Counted from the first letter of the stretch, positions 45,662 to 55,468 are shown. The stretch is DNA of 64,000 nt from Calditrichia bacterium (GCA_020635035.1 JACKAO010000002.1:310001-374000); one strand, 5' to 3'. The notes: generated from the letters alone by a model not told the origin. Translations and numbers: made by a program.

Positions 45662-46342
45662 ATGAAAATAGAAATCACAGAAGACGGGTTTGAAACAATT
45701 TATTCGGATAAATACAGGCAAACATATCATTCACGGCATGGAGTCCTTCAGGAAGCTGAACATGTGTTTCTGGATGGCGCCGGAGTTAAAGAATTAATTG
45801 TAAATCAAAAAAAATGCAACATCCTTGAAGTAGGATTCGGGACGGGGTTTAATTTTTTTCTTACAGCCGCTTTGGCAAAAAAACATAATGCAGAACTCAA
45901 TTTTGTAACACTTGAGAACAATCTTTTAAGTTATGAAATATTCGACAGTTTGAATCATGATCAAATTGAGAATGCAGTTTTTATTCGTCAGCATTTTGTG
46001 GAATGGATGACAAGTTTGCCTGAAAATTTAAAAAACGGTGATTACCATTTTGAGTATGGTAAAATTAAACTGACCATAAAAAAGGGAGATGCTGTAAAAG
46101 CGCAACTGAATGATGAAAAATATGATGCAGTTTATCTTGATGCTTTTAGCCCGGAACAAAATCCTGAACTTTGGACGGTAGATTTTTTAAAAAAGCTCTT
46201 TAATTCTATGCGAAAAAATGCATTGATGAGTACCTATTCAGCGAAAGGCAGCGTTCGACGGGCAATGCAGGAGGCAGGATTCGATGTTATTAAAAAACCT
46301 GGCCCAAAAGGCAAACGAGAGATGCTGGTGGCAATGAAATAA
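45662..46342 (+). CDS. mnmD: tRNA 5-aminomethyl-2-thiouridine methyltransferase, MnmD type
   Basis: MnmD performs the last methylation of (methyl)aminomethyl-2-thiouridine at the wobble position, downstream of the MnmE/MnmG reaction encoded at the left of the window. The 226-residue protein is the stand-alone methyltransferase domain of MnmC, with ITEDGFETIYSDKYRQTYHS near the N-terminus, SAM motif LEVGFGTGFNFFLTA, and the YDAVYLDAFSPEQNPELWT active-site stretch. The FAD oxidase domain of bifunctional MnmC is absent. Confidence 0.93.
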   Translation: MKIEITEDGFETIYSDKYRQTYHSRHGVLQEAEHVFLDGAGVKELIVNQKKCNILEVGFGTGFNFFLTAALAKKHNAELNFVTLENNLLSYEIFDSLNHDQIENAVFIRQHFVEWMTSLPENLKNGDYHFEYGKIKLTIKKGDAVKAQLNDEKYDAVYLDAFSPEQNPELWTVDFLKKLFNSMRKNALMSTYSAKGSVRRAMQEAGFDVIKKPGPKGKREMLVAMK

Positions 46343-46364
46343 AAGTGATATAAGATATAATCTG

Positions 46365-48107
46365 TTATGGCAGCAGAATCATTTTTCTCTTTTTTTCATA
46401 AGTTCCTGATGTAAGCCTATAAATGTAAATTCCACCGGATAAACCAGATGCATCAAAGACTAAAAAATGTCTCCCGGCAGATTCATCTTTATTAACGAGT
46501 GTTTTAATTTTCCTTCCATTTATATCAAAAAGCGACAAATTGATTTTATGTGCGGACTTTAATTCATATGAAATCACAGTTACCAGATTAAACGGATTAG
46601 GATAATTCTGGAACAAATGAAAATCGGATAAAACATATTCCTTCTGATTTAAGCCGGTGATATTATCAAACTCATAAGCGCCAATATCAATTAAAGCCAG
46701 TCCGTCATTGTTGCCATCCAGGATTCGTTCTGTCCCAATAATATCCGTTTTGGGCAATTGCAAACCAGATGTATCAGCTATGCCTTTATCTATACAATCC
46801 GATTGCGCTGTTAATGAATAATCAGCTTCATTTAAGTAGGGATCACATACCATATTGCCACCGGTTCCTGATAGATCGATCAAAGAAGAATCAATTGTGT
46901 AATTAAAATAGTCCCCACCTGAATTACTAAAAAAATTACAGTATGTAATCTCTATAAATTCACAGTCGACGGCTATAATACCTCCCGCAGGTTGGACTCC
47001 GTGTGATATTAAAGTTAATGATCTTGTTGAAAGATGCTTTCCCTCAAAGGAAGACTCTATTTCGAGAGTGTCAAAATCAGATACAACAGAAGAGACCATT
47101 GTAGTAGTGTATCCGCTTTGGACAGCGCAGTTTATTATAAGTGAATAGCGTTCACAAGATTCTACAAATAATGTTGTATCGCCAAAATCCCACACAGAGA
47201 TAGTTATGTATCCTGCCGGTCCTTTGTTGATAAATCCTTCATATAGCGTTGCACCGCACAAGATCCCACTGCAATATGAATATGTTACAGCCAGCGATGA
47301 TTCCCGCCATTTTTCAAGAGATTTGGGAGAAGTAGAACTATAATTTCCGGAATGGGCAATAATATTATTTGTAAAGTTCGGTAGTGATTCAACTGTATAA
47401 ATGCCTCCTCCGGTTTCTGCAGAATTATAAACAATAGTATTGTTAACAATCGTTGATGTATCAGATTTTAAGTACAATCCACCACCAAGTTTTTCCGCAT
47501 TATTATTGGAAATTAGGTTGTTTGCAATAATGGAAGACGAGTTAAAGAGATTAATTCCGGCTCCATTCCTGTCTGTATTTCCTGTAATTGTATTTGTCAC
47601 TATTCTTGCTGAACAGGATGAGCCTTGAATAGCAGAACCAGTATTATTGCGGATTATATTTTTCTCAATCGATGGGGAGCCTCCCCAAAACAAAACTCCT
47701 CCCCCATTACAGTTTTCTATAATATTGTTAATAATAGATGGACAGGATCCGGCAAAGTAATAAAACCCAGGTCCCATGAAATTGCGAATTGTAAAACCCT
47801 GGATTGATGTACGCAAATCCTTATAGGAAGCGCTTTCCCCGAATGCAAAAAAGCTATTGTTAAAGCCGTCAATAATGCAGACGGAAGGGCCGTTTTCTGA
47901 ACGAACAACAATTTCTTTTTGTTTTATTTCAAGCATTGTATTACCATCGCCATTATATATACCATCAGAAACCATGACAGTGTCTCCGTCTTCTGCAGCA
48001 TTTATAGCACTCTGGATATTTGTTTCATCTGCCGGTACCCAAATAATCTGAGCGTATATTGTGTTGGTAATAAGAAATAGCATCAGGAAAGTGAATAGAT
48101 TTTTCAT
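46365..48107 (-). CDS. Secreted parallel beta-helix protein with a C-terminal sorting domain
   Basis: The 580-residue product has a signal peptide (FLITNTIYAQ) and a right-handed beta-helix of polymorphic repeats (about 20-240), with turns such as IIENCNGGGVLFWGGSPSI and NNTIVYNSAETGGGIYTV. Such folds often bind or cut polysaccharide, but no catalytic set is visible. The C-terminus (about 505-580) is a type-A sorting domain, FQNYPNPFN to GGIYIYRL and KKRKMILLP, used by type IX-like secretion in FCB bacteria. No T9SS core gene is in the window. Confidence 0.85.
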   Translation of the reverse strand: MKNLFTFLMLFLITNTIYAQIIWVPADETNIQSAINAAEDGDTVMVSDGIYNGDGNTMLEIKQKEIVVRSENGPSVCIIDGFNNSFFAFGESASYKDLRTSIQGFTIRNFMGPGFYYFAGSCPSIINNIIENCNGGGVLFWGGSPSIEKNIIRNNTGSAIQGSSCSARIVTNTITGNTDRNGAGINLFNSSSIIANNLISNNNAEKLGGGLYLKSDTSTIVNNTIVYNSAETGGGIYTVESLPNFTNNIIAHSGNYSSTSPKSLEKWRESSLAVTYSYCSGILCGATLYEGFINKGPAGYITISVWDFGDTTLFVESCERYSLIINCAVQSGYTTTMVSSVVSDFDTLEIESSFEGKHLSTRSLTLISHGVQPAGGIIAVDCEFIEITYCNFFSNSGGDYFNYTIDSSLIDLSGTGGNMVCDPYLNEADYSLTAQSDCIDKGIADTSGLQLPKTDIIGTERILDGNNDGLALIDIGAYEFDNITGLNQKEYVLSDFHLFQNYPNPFNLVTVISYELKSAHKINLSLFDINGRKIKTLVNKDESAGRHFLVFDASGLSGGIYIYRLTSGTYEKKRKMILLP

Positions 48108-48292
48108 ATAAACCTCCGTAAGGTCATAGTAGATTTATGACATTTATTTTGCTGAAGGCTGAAAAAAATAGGATTTTATACAATATAATAACTTTTAATT
48201 GAGATAATTAAAAAAAATTAGCTGGCATTTTTTTATCTATATTTTAACTTTTATTACCAACATAACTGACATAACTGAAACCAAGGAGAAGG

Positions 48293-51200
48293 ATGAAGAA
48301 AAGAGATAGATTGGCAGTACTTGGTTTTTATCTGGCATTTTGTTTTATTGCAAAAACCGGGATTACCCAGGAACTTCCAGGCTTTGTTAAAAGTGCATAT
48401 TTTGATGAGCAAATAACAACCTTCACATACGGTTCTGATATTCGGATCCATATAAATGCGCCTGCAGCAGAGAATTTTGATGCAGCAAAGCCTGTGGGCA
48501 TGGCGTTGTTTGCTTTGCCTAATGGAAATACGATCGAGCAAACGGTTGGTAAAATTTTAAAAACAGGTGATGACTGGCATTATGATATTCAGCATATCGG
48601 GGCACAAACACGATTTCTGCGTCAACAGATAACAGACTATAATTTGATTACTGTTTACCTGGAAGCAAGCCAGAAAAGCTGGCCGGCGTGGAAAGCTGCC
48701 CATACAGATCATGCACAAATCCTGAAAAAACTGACTGAATATCTGAAATCCTGTTTTTCCAAATATGATCCTTTTGTTATTCTAACCGGGCACAGCGGAG
48801 GCGGGCGCTTCACTTTTTCTTTTATGGATGCCTTTGATGAAATCCCGGCGTACGTAAACCGCATTGCCTTTCTCGACAGTGATTATGGATACGAGCATAG
48901 CTATGGCGATAAGATGATACAATGGCTGAATTCATCGGAAGATAACTATCTTTGCGTTTTAGCGTACAATGACAGCATTGCTCTATACAATGGAGAACCT
49001 ATCGTTTCTGCAACAGGGGGTACATGGTATCGCAGCAGAATTATGCAAAAATATATGGCAGATCAATATTCCTTTACAACCGATGAAGACGATGATTTTA
49101 TCAGGCATTCCGCACTTGATGGAAGGGTAAAAATCCTGCTTAAAAAGAATCCGGAACGACTTATTCTCCATACAGTTCAGGTTGAGAAAAATGGTTTTAT
49201 ACATGCGATGCTGACGGGGACATCACTAGAAAATCAAAATTATACGTATTATACAGATCGTATTTACAGTGATTTAATCCAGGAAAATGAAAATACAGAA
49301 CGTTTATTAAATATTCCTTTGCGCTCGGATGATGCTATTGGCGGATACGAGTTTATGGAATCGATTAAGAACTTATCATTTGCAGATAGGGAGATTGCGA
49401 TTTTTGAACAAATCTCAACCGGAAATTTACCTTCTTTTATGCGAAAGCTTATATCAATAAATAGCAGTTTTGCTGATGCAAATGGAGTTGTAAGAACCAT
49501 CCAATATCGTGTAATGCCCGATTACCTGGCTGTTGGTTCGGATAGCAATTATTGCCGCATTCCGATGGGACCGATTACCGCACAAAAATTGGCTGATCAG
49601 TTTGGAATGATTATGCCGACGCGTAAACTGGTGGATGATATTTATACCAAAGCTACTATTAAATTATCACCGGTAACTTATGCCCCGGTTGGAAATCAAA
49701 ACGAAAGTGTTGAAAAGTTTATTGAACACAACACAGCTATAGAACAACAAAGACTGGCAGCATCTGCTGAACTTGGTGAACTGGTTGGCGGGATAAAAAA
49801 GGATGTGGTTGTAAGCAATAAAATTGTTGATCCAAGCCGTCCTGATCATGTGGTTATTTATGGATGGCATCAGTTAAGCGGAGTCCCGATTCAGCCCTTA
49901 ACCAATATACACATTGACAGTTATGTGGATTATAGTCATGGTATCAGATTGATCGATCAGCAGGTTTTTATTGACGGGCAACCTTATAACATTCATAATG
50001 TCCTCAAAGATGACATCCTTTACAAAATACTAAGTGATGAGTCAGGGGCAATGACACAAACGTCTTATATTGCCGGTTTGACTGCTGTTTCTGCTCCCAA
50101 AGCATTTGGTATAAAAATGGAGAATGCATCAAGCTTAAAGATTATTTTAAAAGATGATGCGTCTGTGGAATATTATCAACTGTATCTGAGCTCAGACGGA
50201 CTAAATTTTGAAGATCCAATCACATTCAACGGATCTTCATATCTGATAGAAGATGTTGCGCAGGATTCAATTGTGTACTTTAAACTCAAGGCTGGTAATT
50301 CTCTGGGGTTATCGCCATATTCTGAAGTACTGGGGGGTATTGTTTCTAACGGTAATCCTGAAGTGTTGATTGTGAATGGATTTGACCGGTCATCTACTGG
50401 TAATACGTATGATTTTATCCGGCAGCATGCCAGCGCCGTTAAAAAAAACGGAAAAGCCTTTAATGCTGCAACAAATGATGCTTTAACTGCCGGTTTGTTT
50501 TCACTTAATGATTATGATATCGCTGATTTTATTCTTGGCGATGAATCTACTATTGATGAAACCTTTTCGACTTCTGAGCAGACTTTAGTTTCTTCCTTTT
50601 TAAAACAGGGCGGGAAAATCTTTGTATCCGGGGCTGAGATAGCCTGGGATCTTGATTATAAAGGCAGTACGGCAGATAAATCCTTTTTTCGTAATTATTT
50701 AAAAGCACAATACCTGGCGGATGCTCCGGGAAATGTTGTGGGAACACATTATAGTGCCCAGGGAACAGCAAGCGGGCTTTTTGAAGGAATAAATTCAATA
50801 ACCTTTGACAACGGAACTCATGGGACATTTGATGTTGATTATGCGGATGCATTAAATCCTGTAAATGGCAGCATAACGGTTGTAAACTACAAAAATGTAA
50901 ACAATTTTGATATTGGCGGTGTAAGTTTCAGCGGCACCTTCCTTAATGGAAGCTCTCCCGGAAAGCTGGTATATCTGGGATTCCCTTTCGAAACAATCTA
51001 TCCTGAAGCAACCCGCGATTCGATGATGGGCAGAATTTTTAATTTTATGGATGCTCCGTTTACGAGCATTGAAAGTCAAAAGGAAGAGATCCCTGAAACT
51101 TTTGAATTAAAACAAAATTATCCTAATCCATTTAATCCTGTTACAACAATTTCTTATACACTCCCTTTTAAAACAGATGTTAAGATAACTATCCATGACA

Positions 51201-51373
51201 GCAGGGGGGCGCTTGTTTTTAAAAGGCAGTTTTTTCAGCAATCTTCAGGAAAATATTATCTAACCTGGAATGGAGAAAACGCAAAAGGAGAAATGGTTAG
51301 CTCTGGGAACTATTTTTATACACTTCAGGCAGAAGATTTTAAACAAACCCGAAAAATGATTTTAATCAGGTAA
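48293..51373 (+). CDS. Large secreted multidomain protein with a sorting domain
   Basis: A 1026-residue secreted protein with a signal peptide. Residues about 40-330 resemble an alpha/beta hydrolase, with GHSGGGRFTF (Ser in GxSxG) near 166-175. A middle region (about 400-600) belongs to an unnamed secreted family with VMPDYLAVGSDSNYCRIPMG, MPTRKLVDDIY and YVDYSHGIRLID. A fibronectin type III-like stretch (about 600-685) is followed by a ThuA/GATase-like alpha/beta domain opening LIVNGFDRSSTG (about 690-920). The sorting domain ends the protein (QNYPNPFNP to RKMILIR). The activity is not established; annotated relatives include putative xanthan lyases and amidase-like proteins. Confidence 0.75.
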   Translation: MKKRDRLAVLGFYLAFCFIAKTGITQELPGFVKSAYFDEQITTFTYGSDIRIHINAPAAENFDAAKPVGMALFALPNGNTIEQTVGKILKTGDDWHYDIQHIGAQTRFLRQQITDYNLITVYLEASQKSWPAWKAAHTDHAQILKKLTEYLKSCFSKYDPFVILTGHSGGGRFTFSFMDAFDEIPAYVNRIAFLDSDYGYEHSYGDKMIQWLNSSEDNYLCVLAYNDSIALYNGEPIVSATGGTWYRSRIMQKYMADQYSFTTDEDDDFIRHSALDGRVKILLKKNPERLILHTVQVEKNGFIHAMLTGTSLENQNYTYYTDRIYSDLIQENENTERLLNIPLRSDDAIGGYEFMESIKNLSFADREIAIFEQISTGNLPSFMRKLISINSSFADANGVVRTIQYRVMPDYLAVGSDSNYCRIPMGPITAQKLADQFGMIMPTRKLVDDIYTKATIKLSPVTYAPVGNQNESVEKFIEHNTAIEQQRLAASAELGELVGGIKKDVVVSNKIVDPSRPDHVVIYGWHQLSGVPIQPLTNIHIDSYVDYSHGIRLIDQQVFIDGQPYNIHNVLKDDILYKILSDESGAMTQTSYIAGLTAVSAPKAFGIKMENASSLKIILKDDASVEYYQLYLSSDGLNFEDPITFNGSSYLIEDVAQDSIVYFKLKAGNSLGLSPYSEVLGGIVSNGNPEVLIVNGFDRSSTGNTYDFIRQHASAVKKNGKAFNAATNDALTAGLFSLNDYDIADFILGDESTIDETFSTSEQTLVSSFLKQGGKIFVSGAEIAWDLDYKGSTADKSFFRNYLKAQYLADAPGNVVGTHYSAQGTASGLFEGINSITFDNGTHGTFDVDYADALNPVNGSITVVNYKNVNNFDIGGVSFSGTFLNGSSPGKLVYLGFPFETIYPEATRDSMMGRIFNFMDAPFTSIESQKEEIPETFELKQNYPNPFNPVTTISYTLPFKTDVKITIHDSRGALVFKRQFFQQSSGKYYLTWNGENAKGEMVSSGNYFYTLQAEDFKQTRKMILIR

Positions 51374-51535
51374 TAATCCTTTCCTAATATCCTGCAACAT
51401 AAAATTTCCTTTAATTATATCCAGACTTGCGGGCAAAAAAATCTGAAGAAAAACGAAACAAAATACTAATAATTTTAGCGCAACTAATTTATAGTTAATG
51501 CGTTACACTCTCTTCTAAATTAAGAATGGATAATA

Positions 51536-53854
51536 ATGTTAAAAATACTTGCGGTTATATTTGTATCACTGTCTTTATTATATGCCCAGGAAGATGAATC
51601 GGGCAGTATTCATGGATTTGTACTTGATGCAGAATCGGGTGAAGCGCTTATCGGTGCCAATGTATATCTGGAAAAGCAGCTCTTGGGAGCCGGAACCAAT
51701 GGCAGCGGATATTATGTTATTACAAATGTCCCGCCGGGGGAAGCTAAGCTGGTTGCATCCTTTCTTGGCTATAAAACCTTTACCCGGGAGATTGATTTAA
51801 AGCCGGGTAAAGACCTTAAAATAAATATTGTAATGCAGCCGGATATTTTACAGGCAGAAACAATTGTAGTAACAGCTGATTCGCTGACCTTAACAGAAGA
51901 ACTTTTTAATCGTGAGATTTCAGAGATTAAACTTTCCCCGCTGCAGATCAATTCAATCCCGCAGGTTGCAGAAGCAGATCTTTTGCGTTCATTGCAAACG
52001 TTGCCGGGTATTTTGCCCTTATCGGACTTTTCTTCGGCTCTATATATCCGCGGTGGTACGCCTGATCAAAATCTGTATTTGCTGGATGGTACGGATGTCT
52101 ATAACCCGGAACATGCTTTTGGATTGTTCTCCACATTTAATACAGATGCCATAAAACAGGTGGACTTGTCTAAAGGCGGATTTGGAGCAGAACGCGGTGG
52201 CCGCCTTTCATCAATTATCGATGTTACAAATCTTGATGGTAATCGTGAAAAATTTAAAGGTACAGCCGGAGTCAGTTTACTTTCTGCTAAAACAACGCTG
52301 CAAATGCCATTGGGTAATATAGGGTCATTAAGCGGATCGATTCGTCGAACCTATTTTGATCAGACCATTGCCAGGGCAATTGATGAAATACCGGACTATT
52401 ATTTTTATGATGGTAATCTAAAAGCATTTTTTGATCTGGATGAAGATAACAATCTTACCTTAAGTGGTTATGGTGGCAGGGATGTGCTGGATATTACATT
52501 CAATACAAATGCACAGGGAGATCTGGGTTTTCAATATGACTGGGGCAACAAAACCGGAAGTGCTAAATGGACTCATATCTTTAATCCACAGTTATTTGCA
52601 AACTTTTGGTTAACTGCAAGTCGTTTTTCGTCTTACCTGGAATTCCAGGGATTTGAATCAGATGAAGAGAATGTACTAATTGATATTACTTTAAAGGGAA
52701 ATCTGGAATACCATTTTTCAAATAAAACAGGTGTAAATTTTGGATTTGAGCAGAAGAATTTTGATGTGCGTTATCTCTCTGCAGCCCCCGGAAGAGAAGT
52801 AAATATCAGAACACAACCAAAACATTATGTTGCTTACATGCAGGGTGAATGGAAACCAACATCGCTCTGGGATATTCAGGCTGGGGTCAGGTTTAACTAC
52901 TTTGATTCCGACAGCAACTTTGTTGATGTTACCCCACGGTTTTCGATAAAACACAGGTTGGACAGTAAGAATATCCTGAAATTTTCAACAGGTATCTACA
53001 AACAATACCTGCACCGAATTCCACGATTTCTGATTGCAGATATCTGGACAACTTCAGGCAAAGAACTCGGCCAATCAACAGCTATACATTATATTGCCGG
53101 TTATCACAGGGAGTTGCCAGGCGGAGTATCATTAGAATTGGAAGGATTTTATAAATCTTATGATCATATATATTCCTTTAACCAAAATTTTCTGACAGAA
53201 CTTGAGCCATCAGGGTTTAATGACAACCAGGAACCGGTATTTACTTCGGGAGCCGCATTGTTACATGATGGAGATGGCCAATCGCAGGGGGTAGAGCTTC
53301 TGCTGCGGAAAGAAAAAGGGATTCTTAATGGTTGGGCTGGATATTCTTTTTCAAACACAAAATATACAATTAAAGATATTAATAATGGCAAGCCATTCGA
53401 ACCAAGGCATGATCGTACACATACGGTAAATCTTGTAGCTAATCTGGACATCGATAATACATGGCGTTACTTTTCGAATGAACCAAGTAAACGCGATAGC
53501 AGCAGTTGGAGTTTAGGCATAAATTTCGTTTACAGCAGTGGTCAGCCGATTACAGAACCCGGCTCAGCTTATTACTCAGGATCATCTCCGGACGCACCAT
53601 ATAAAGATTTTTATTTCGCACCAACCAGAATAAATCAAATCAGGTTGCCTTATTATTCAAGATTGGATATAAGCCTGACCTGGCAAATAACCTATAAAAC
53701 ATGGAAAATGATGCCATTTCTGCAAATTTTTAATGTTGGAAATCGACAGAATGTTTGGTTTGCTACATATGGCTTTAAAGATTTTACTCCGGAGTTGGAA
53801 GAACAATATATGTTCCCTTTGTTGCCAACCATTGGTGTAAACTTTGAATTTTAA
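51536..53854 (+). CDS. TonB-dependent outer-membrane receptor
   Basis: A 772-residue receptor. After the signal peptide, a CarboxypepD-reg-like beta domain (GSIHGFVLDAESGEALIGANVYL) is followed by the plug domain (RSLQTLPGILPLSDFSSALYIRGGTPDQNL, only partly quoted motifs: LYIRGG and DGTDVYNPEHAFGLF) and a 22-strand barrel ending in a terminal Phe (GVNFEF). This is the FCB-type TonB receptor of unknown substrate. The next gene, 16 bases downstream, encodes a DUF4249-like lipoprotein, a common partner. Confidence 0.93.
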   Translation: MLKILAVIFVSLSLLYAQEDESGSIHGFVLDAESGEALIGANVYLEKQLLGAGTNGSGYYVITNVPPGEAKLVASFLGYKTFTREIDLKPGKDLKINIVMQPDILQAETIVVTADSLTLTEELFNREISEIKLSPLQINSIPQVAEADLLRSLQTLPGILPLSDFSSALYIRGGTPDQNLYLLDGTDVYNPEHAFGLFSTFNTDAIKQVDLSKGGFGAERGGRLSSIIDVTNLDGNREKFKGTAGVSLLSAKTTLQMPLGNIGSLSGSIRRTYFDQTIARAIDEIPDYYFYDGNLKAFFDLDEDNNLTLSGYGGRDVLDITFNTNAQGDLGFQYDWGNKTGSAKWTHIFNPQLFANFWLTASRFSSYLEFQGFESDEENVLIDITLKGNLEYHFSNKTGVNFGFEQKNFDVRYLSAAPGREVNIRTQPKHYVAYMQGEWKPTSLWDIQAGVRFNYFDSDSNFVDVTPRFSIKHRLDSKNILKFSTGIYKQYLHRIPRFLIADIWTTSGKELGQSTAIHYIAGYHRELPGGVSLELEGFYKSYDHIYSFNQNFLTELEPSGFNDNQEPVFTSGAALLHDGDGQSQGVELLLRKEKGILNGWAGYSFSNTKYTIKDINNGKPFEPRHDRTHTVNLVANLDIDNTWRYFSNEPSKRDSSSWSLGINFVYSSGQPITEPGSAYYSGSSPDAPYKDFYFAPTRINQIRLPYYSRLDISLTWQITYKTWKMMPFLQIFNVGNRQNVWFATYGFKDFTPELEEQYMFPLLPTIGVNFEF

Positions 53855-53870
53855 AACAGGATAAATACTT

Positions 53871-54788
53871 ATGAAAAAAACACTGACTTTGCTTATATCA
53901 TTTTGGGTAATCTTATCTTGTGGTGAAGGTGTTGTAGAAGTAGAAAACAAAAGTTACGAACCTAAAATAAGTGTGGAAGGATTTTTGATACCCGGAAAAA
54001 AAGTATCAAAAATATATGTTTATAAAAATTTTCGGTTGGATGCAGATCTTCGTCAAATTCCTTTTGCCCCGGATCCGTCAAAAACAACAGTATCTCTAAC
54101 TGATGAACAAACAGGAAATTCTTATAATTTATCTCTTAATATTCCCGACAGTTTACTGGACATAAACGGATATTATTTTAAGTATGATGGCGAAGACCTG
54201 ATGATAGAAAATGATAAATCCTATTCCCTGGAAGTAAATATGGAAGTGGATGGAAGGCAGCTGTGGACAAAGTCAACTACCACGGTACCGCCTAAAGGAT
54301 TTTCAATAAAAGATATAAATTTTGATGAATTACAGTTTGCAGGCCTTAAAGATAATGGTGATTACGAATTATTCGAACTGACTATTCAGAGAGCCCCGGG
54401 TGTAAGTTTTTATGTCAGTACTATCCGTGCTTTAAAAACGGATTATGATCACTTTATTAAAAATCATATTATCGGTGAATTGGATAAAAAATTGTATGAT
54501 GAAGAATTTGAACGTTTTACGTATGATACAAACTGGATACAAAATACACCTTTATATCCTGGCGAAAGTACCATCCGTCTTTACTGGTTTGATTTCTATT
54601 TTTATTCCGATTACGAAGTGATCGTTTATGCTGCTGATAAAAATTATAAAGAATTTTTACAAACCTTCAATCGCACCCAGGAATTTGATGGAAATTTTCA
54701 TGAAGCGAAATTCAACTTTGAAGGGGACGGTATAGGTGTGTTTGGTTCTGTTGTTCCGGATACTATTTATGTACGCGTAACAGAATAA
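53871..54788 (+). CDS. DUF4249-like lipoprotein, TonB-receptor partner
   Basis: The 305-residue product has a signal peptide with lipobox VILSC, then the beta-rich pattern seen in DUF4249 proteins: ISVEGFLIPGKKVSKIYVYKN near the start and a mid-region with YPGESTIRLYWF. These lipoproteins accompany TonB receptors in Bacteroidota and relatives and are thought to sit over the receptor. The substrate of the pair is not known. The family name is given from pattern recognition, not a search. Confidence 0.75.
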   Translation: MKKTLTLLISFWVILSCGEGVVEVENKSYEPKISVEGFLIPGKKVSKIYVYKNFRLDADLRQIPFAPDPSKTTVSLTDEQTGNSYNLSLNIPDSLLDINGYYFKYDGEDLMIENDKSYSLEVNMEVDGRQLWTKSTTTVPPKGFSIKDINFDELQFAGLKDNGDYELFELTIQRAPGVSFYVSTIRALKTDYDHFIKNHIIGELDKKLYDEEFERFTYDTNWIQNTPLYPGESTIRLYWFDFYFYSDYEVIVYAADKNYKEFLQTFNRTQEFDGNFHEAKFNFEGDGIGVFGSVVPDTIYVRVTE

Positions 54789-55192
54789 AAAATCTTTGAT
54801 AATATTGGAAGATAAAGGTATATGCTTATGGCTGAAGGACTAGTTTGCGGTAAACAAAGGCCGGCTGAAAAGATTTGTGGTTTCTTTTAACACAGTTATA
54901 GCTATATGAATAAGACTCTACGGAATTCGTTTCCGGCATTGCCATAAAAAATTTGGATTTTATCTTAATTTTCATCTTCAATTTCATGTCAGACTCCTGT
55001 CATTGATTTTCTTCCATGTATAATAGTATAGAAAAAGACGCTAAAAAATGACGACGGTTACACTTTTCGTATGATAAATGTCACAATGCACACTTTTTCT
55101 GTACAATTTTTATACACTTTTCGGGCTTTTTTACGAAAGACTTAAACTAAAAGTTCATATTGGTAAATTTCCATTTGCGTAATCTTGATATA
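54789..55192. other. Non-coding stretch between the DUF4249-like gene and the 73-residue gene
   Basis: No convincing gene is seen. A 22-codon reading frame at 54822-54890 has a ribosome-binding-like AAAGG but no supporting features. Around 55060-55130 the trinucleotide-rich phrase CACTTTT recurs three times. A palindromic operator follows at 55193. There is no evident terminator hairpin for the upstream gene. Confidence 0.5.
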
Positions 55193-55216
55193 TTGTATAC
55201 CTTTCAAGGTGTACAA
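55193..55216. promoter_or_regulatory. Near-perfect 24-base palindrome, putative operator of the 73-residue gene
   Basis: TTGTATACCTT at 55193-55203 and AAGGTGTACAA at 55206-55216 are inverted arms with a single mismatch, separated by TC. The dyad ends 23 bases before the ATG at 55240. The two-base centre is too short for an RNA hairpin loop, which favours a DNA-binding dimer site. The regulator is unknown. Confidence 0.65.
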
Positions 55217-55239
55217 AAGTACTAAAAAGAGAGAATAAA

Positions 55240-55461
55240 ATGCAAAACATATTTTCTTTATCTCAAAAGGACGACAAATCACTTCATATTTATTTTACCA
55301 ATGAGCTGAAAAAGGAAATGGGTGAGTTAACAACAGAACAGTTTGAACAGTTTGAAGAAAGAGCTGCAATAATGGAATATGAAGGTGGTTTAAGCAAAGA
55401 AGAAGCAGAATGGAGAAGCTTACAAATTATTTTGTTAGATAAGCTCAAAATGGCGGTTTAG
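55240..55461 (+). CDS. 73-residue acidic protein of unknown function
   Basis: The start is ATG 55240 with AGAGAG upstream. The product is acidic and helical, with QFEQFEERAAIMEYEGGL followed by SKEEAEWRSLQIILLD. The ERAAIMEYEGGL-type helix-turn recurs in small proteins of plasmids and phages, which suggests a real domain, but I cannot name a function. The gene has its own palindromic operator and its stop codon overlaps the stop of the giant convergent gene in a shared hairpin. Confidence 0.7.
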   Translation: MQNIFSLSQKDDKSLHIYFTNELKKEMGELTTEQFEQFEERAAIMEYEGGLSKEEAEWRSLQIILLDKLKMAV

Positions 55462-55468
55462 CCATTTT
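55447..55468. terminator. Hairpin containing both convergent stop codons
   Basis: AAAATGGC at 55447-55454 and GCCATTTT at 55461-55468 are perfect 8-base arms around GGTTTA. The TAG of the small gene (55459-55461) and the TAA of the giant gene (complement of 55458-55460) overlap and fall in the loop and its edge. The T- and A-rich arms make a short bidirectional terminator plausible. Confidence 0.65.

Noticed and set aside
48193..48213. Inverted repeat TTTTAATT / AATTAAAA in the gap before the 1026-residue gene
   Set aside because: It is made only of A and T in an AT-rich gap and is expected by chance; no strong T-run or function is tied to it.
54822..54890. A 22-codon reading frame with an AAAGG-like ribosome binding site
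   Set aside because: Too short to support, with no recognisable features, no promoter and no terminator. It was left as part of a non-coding stretch.
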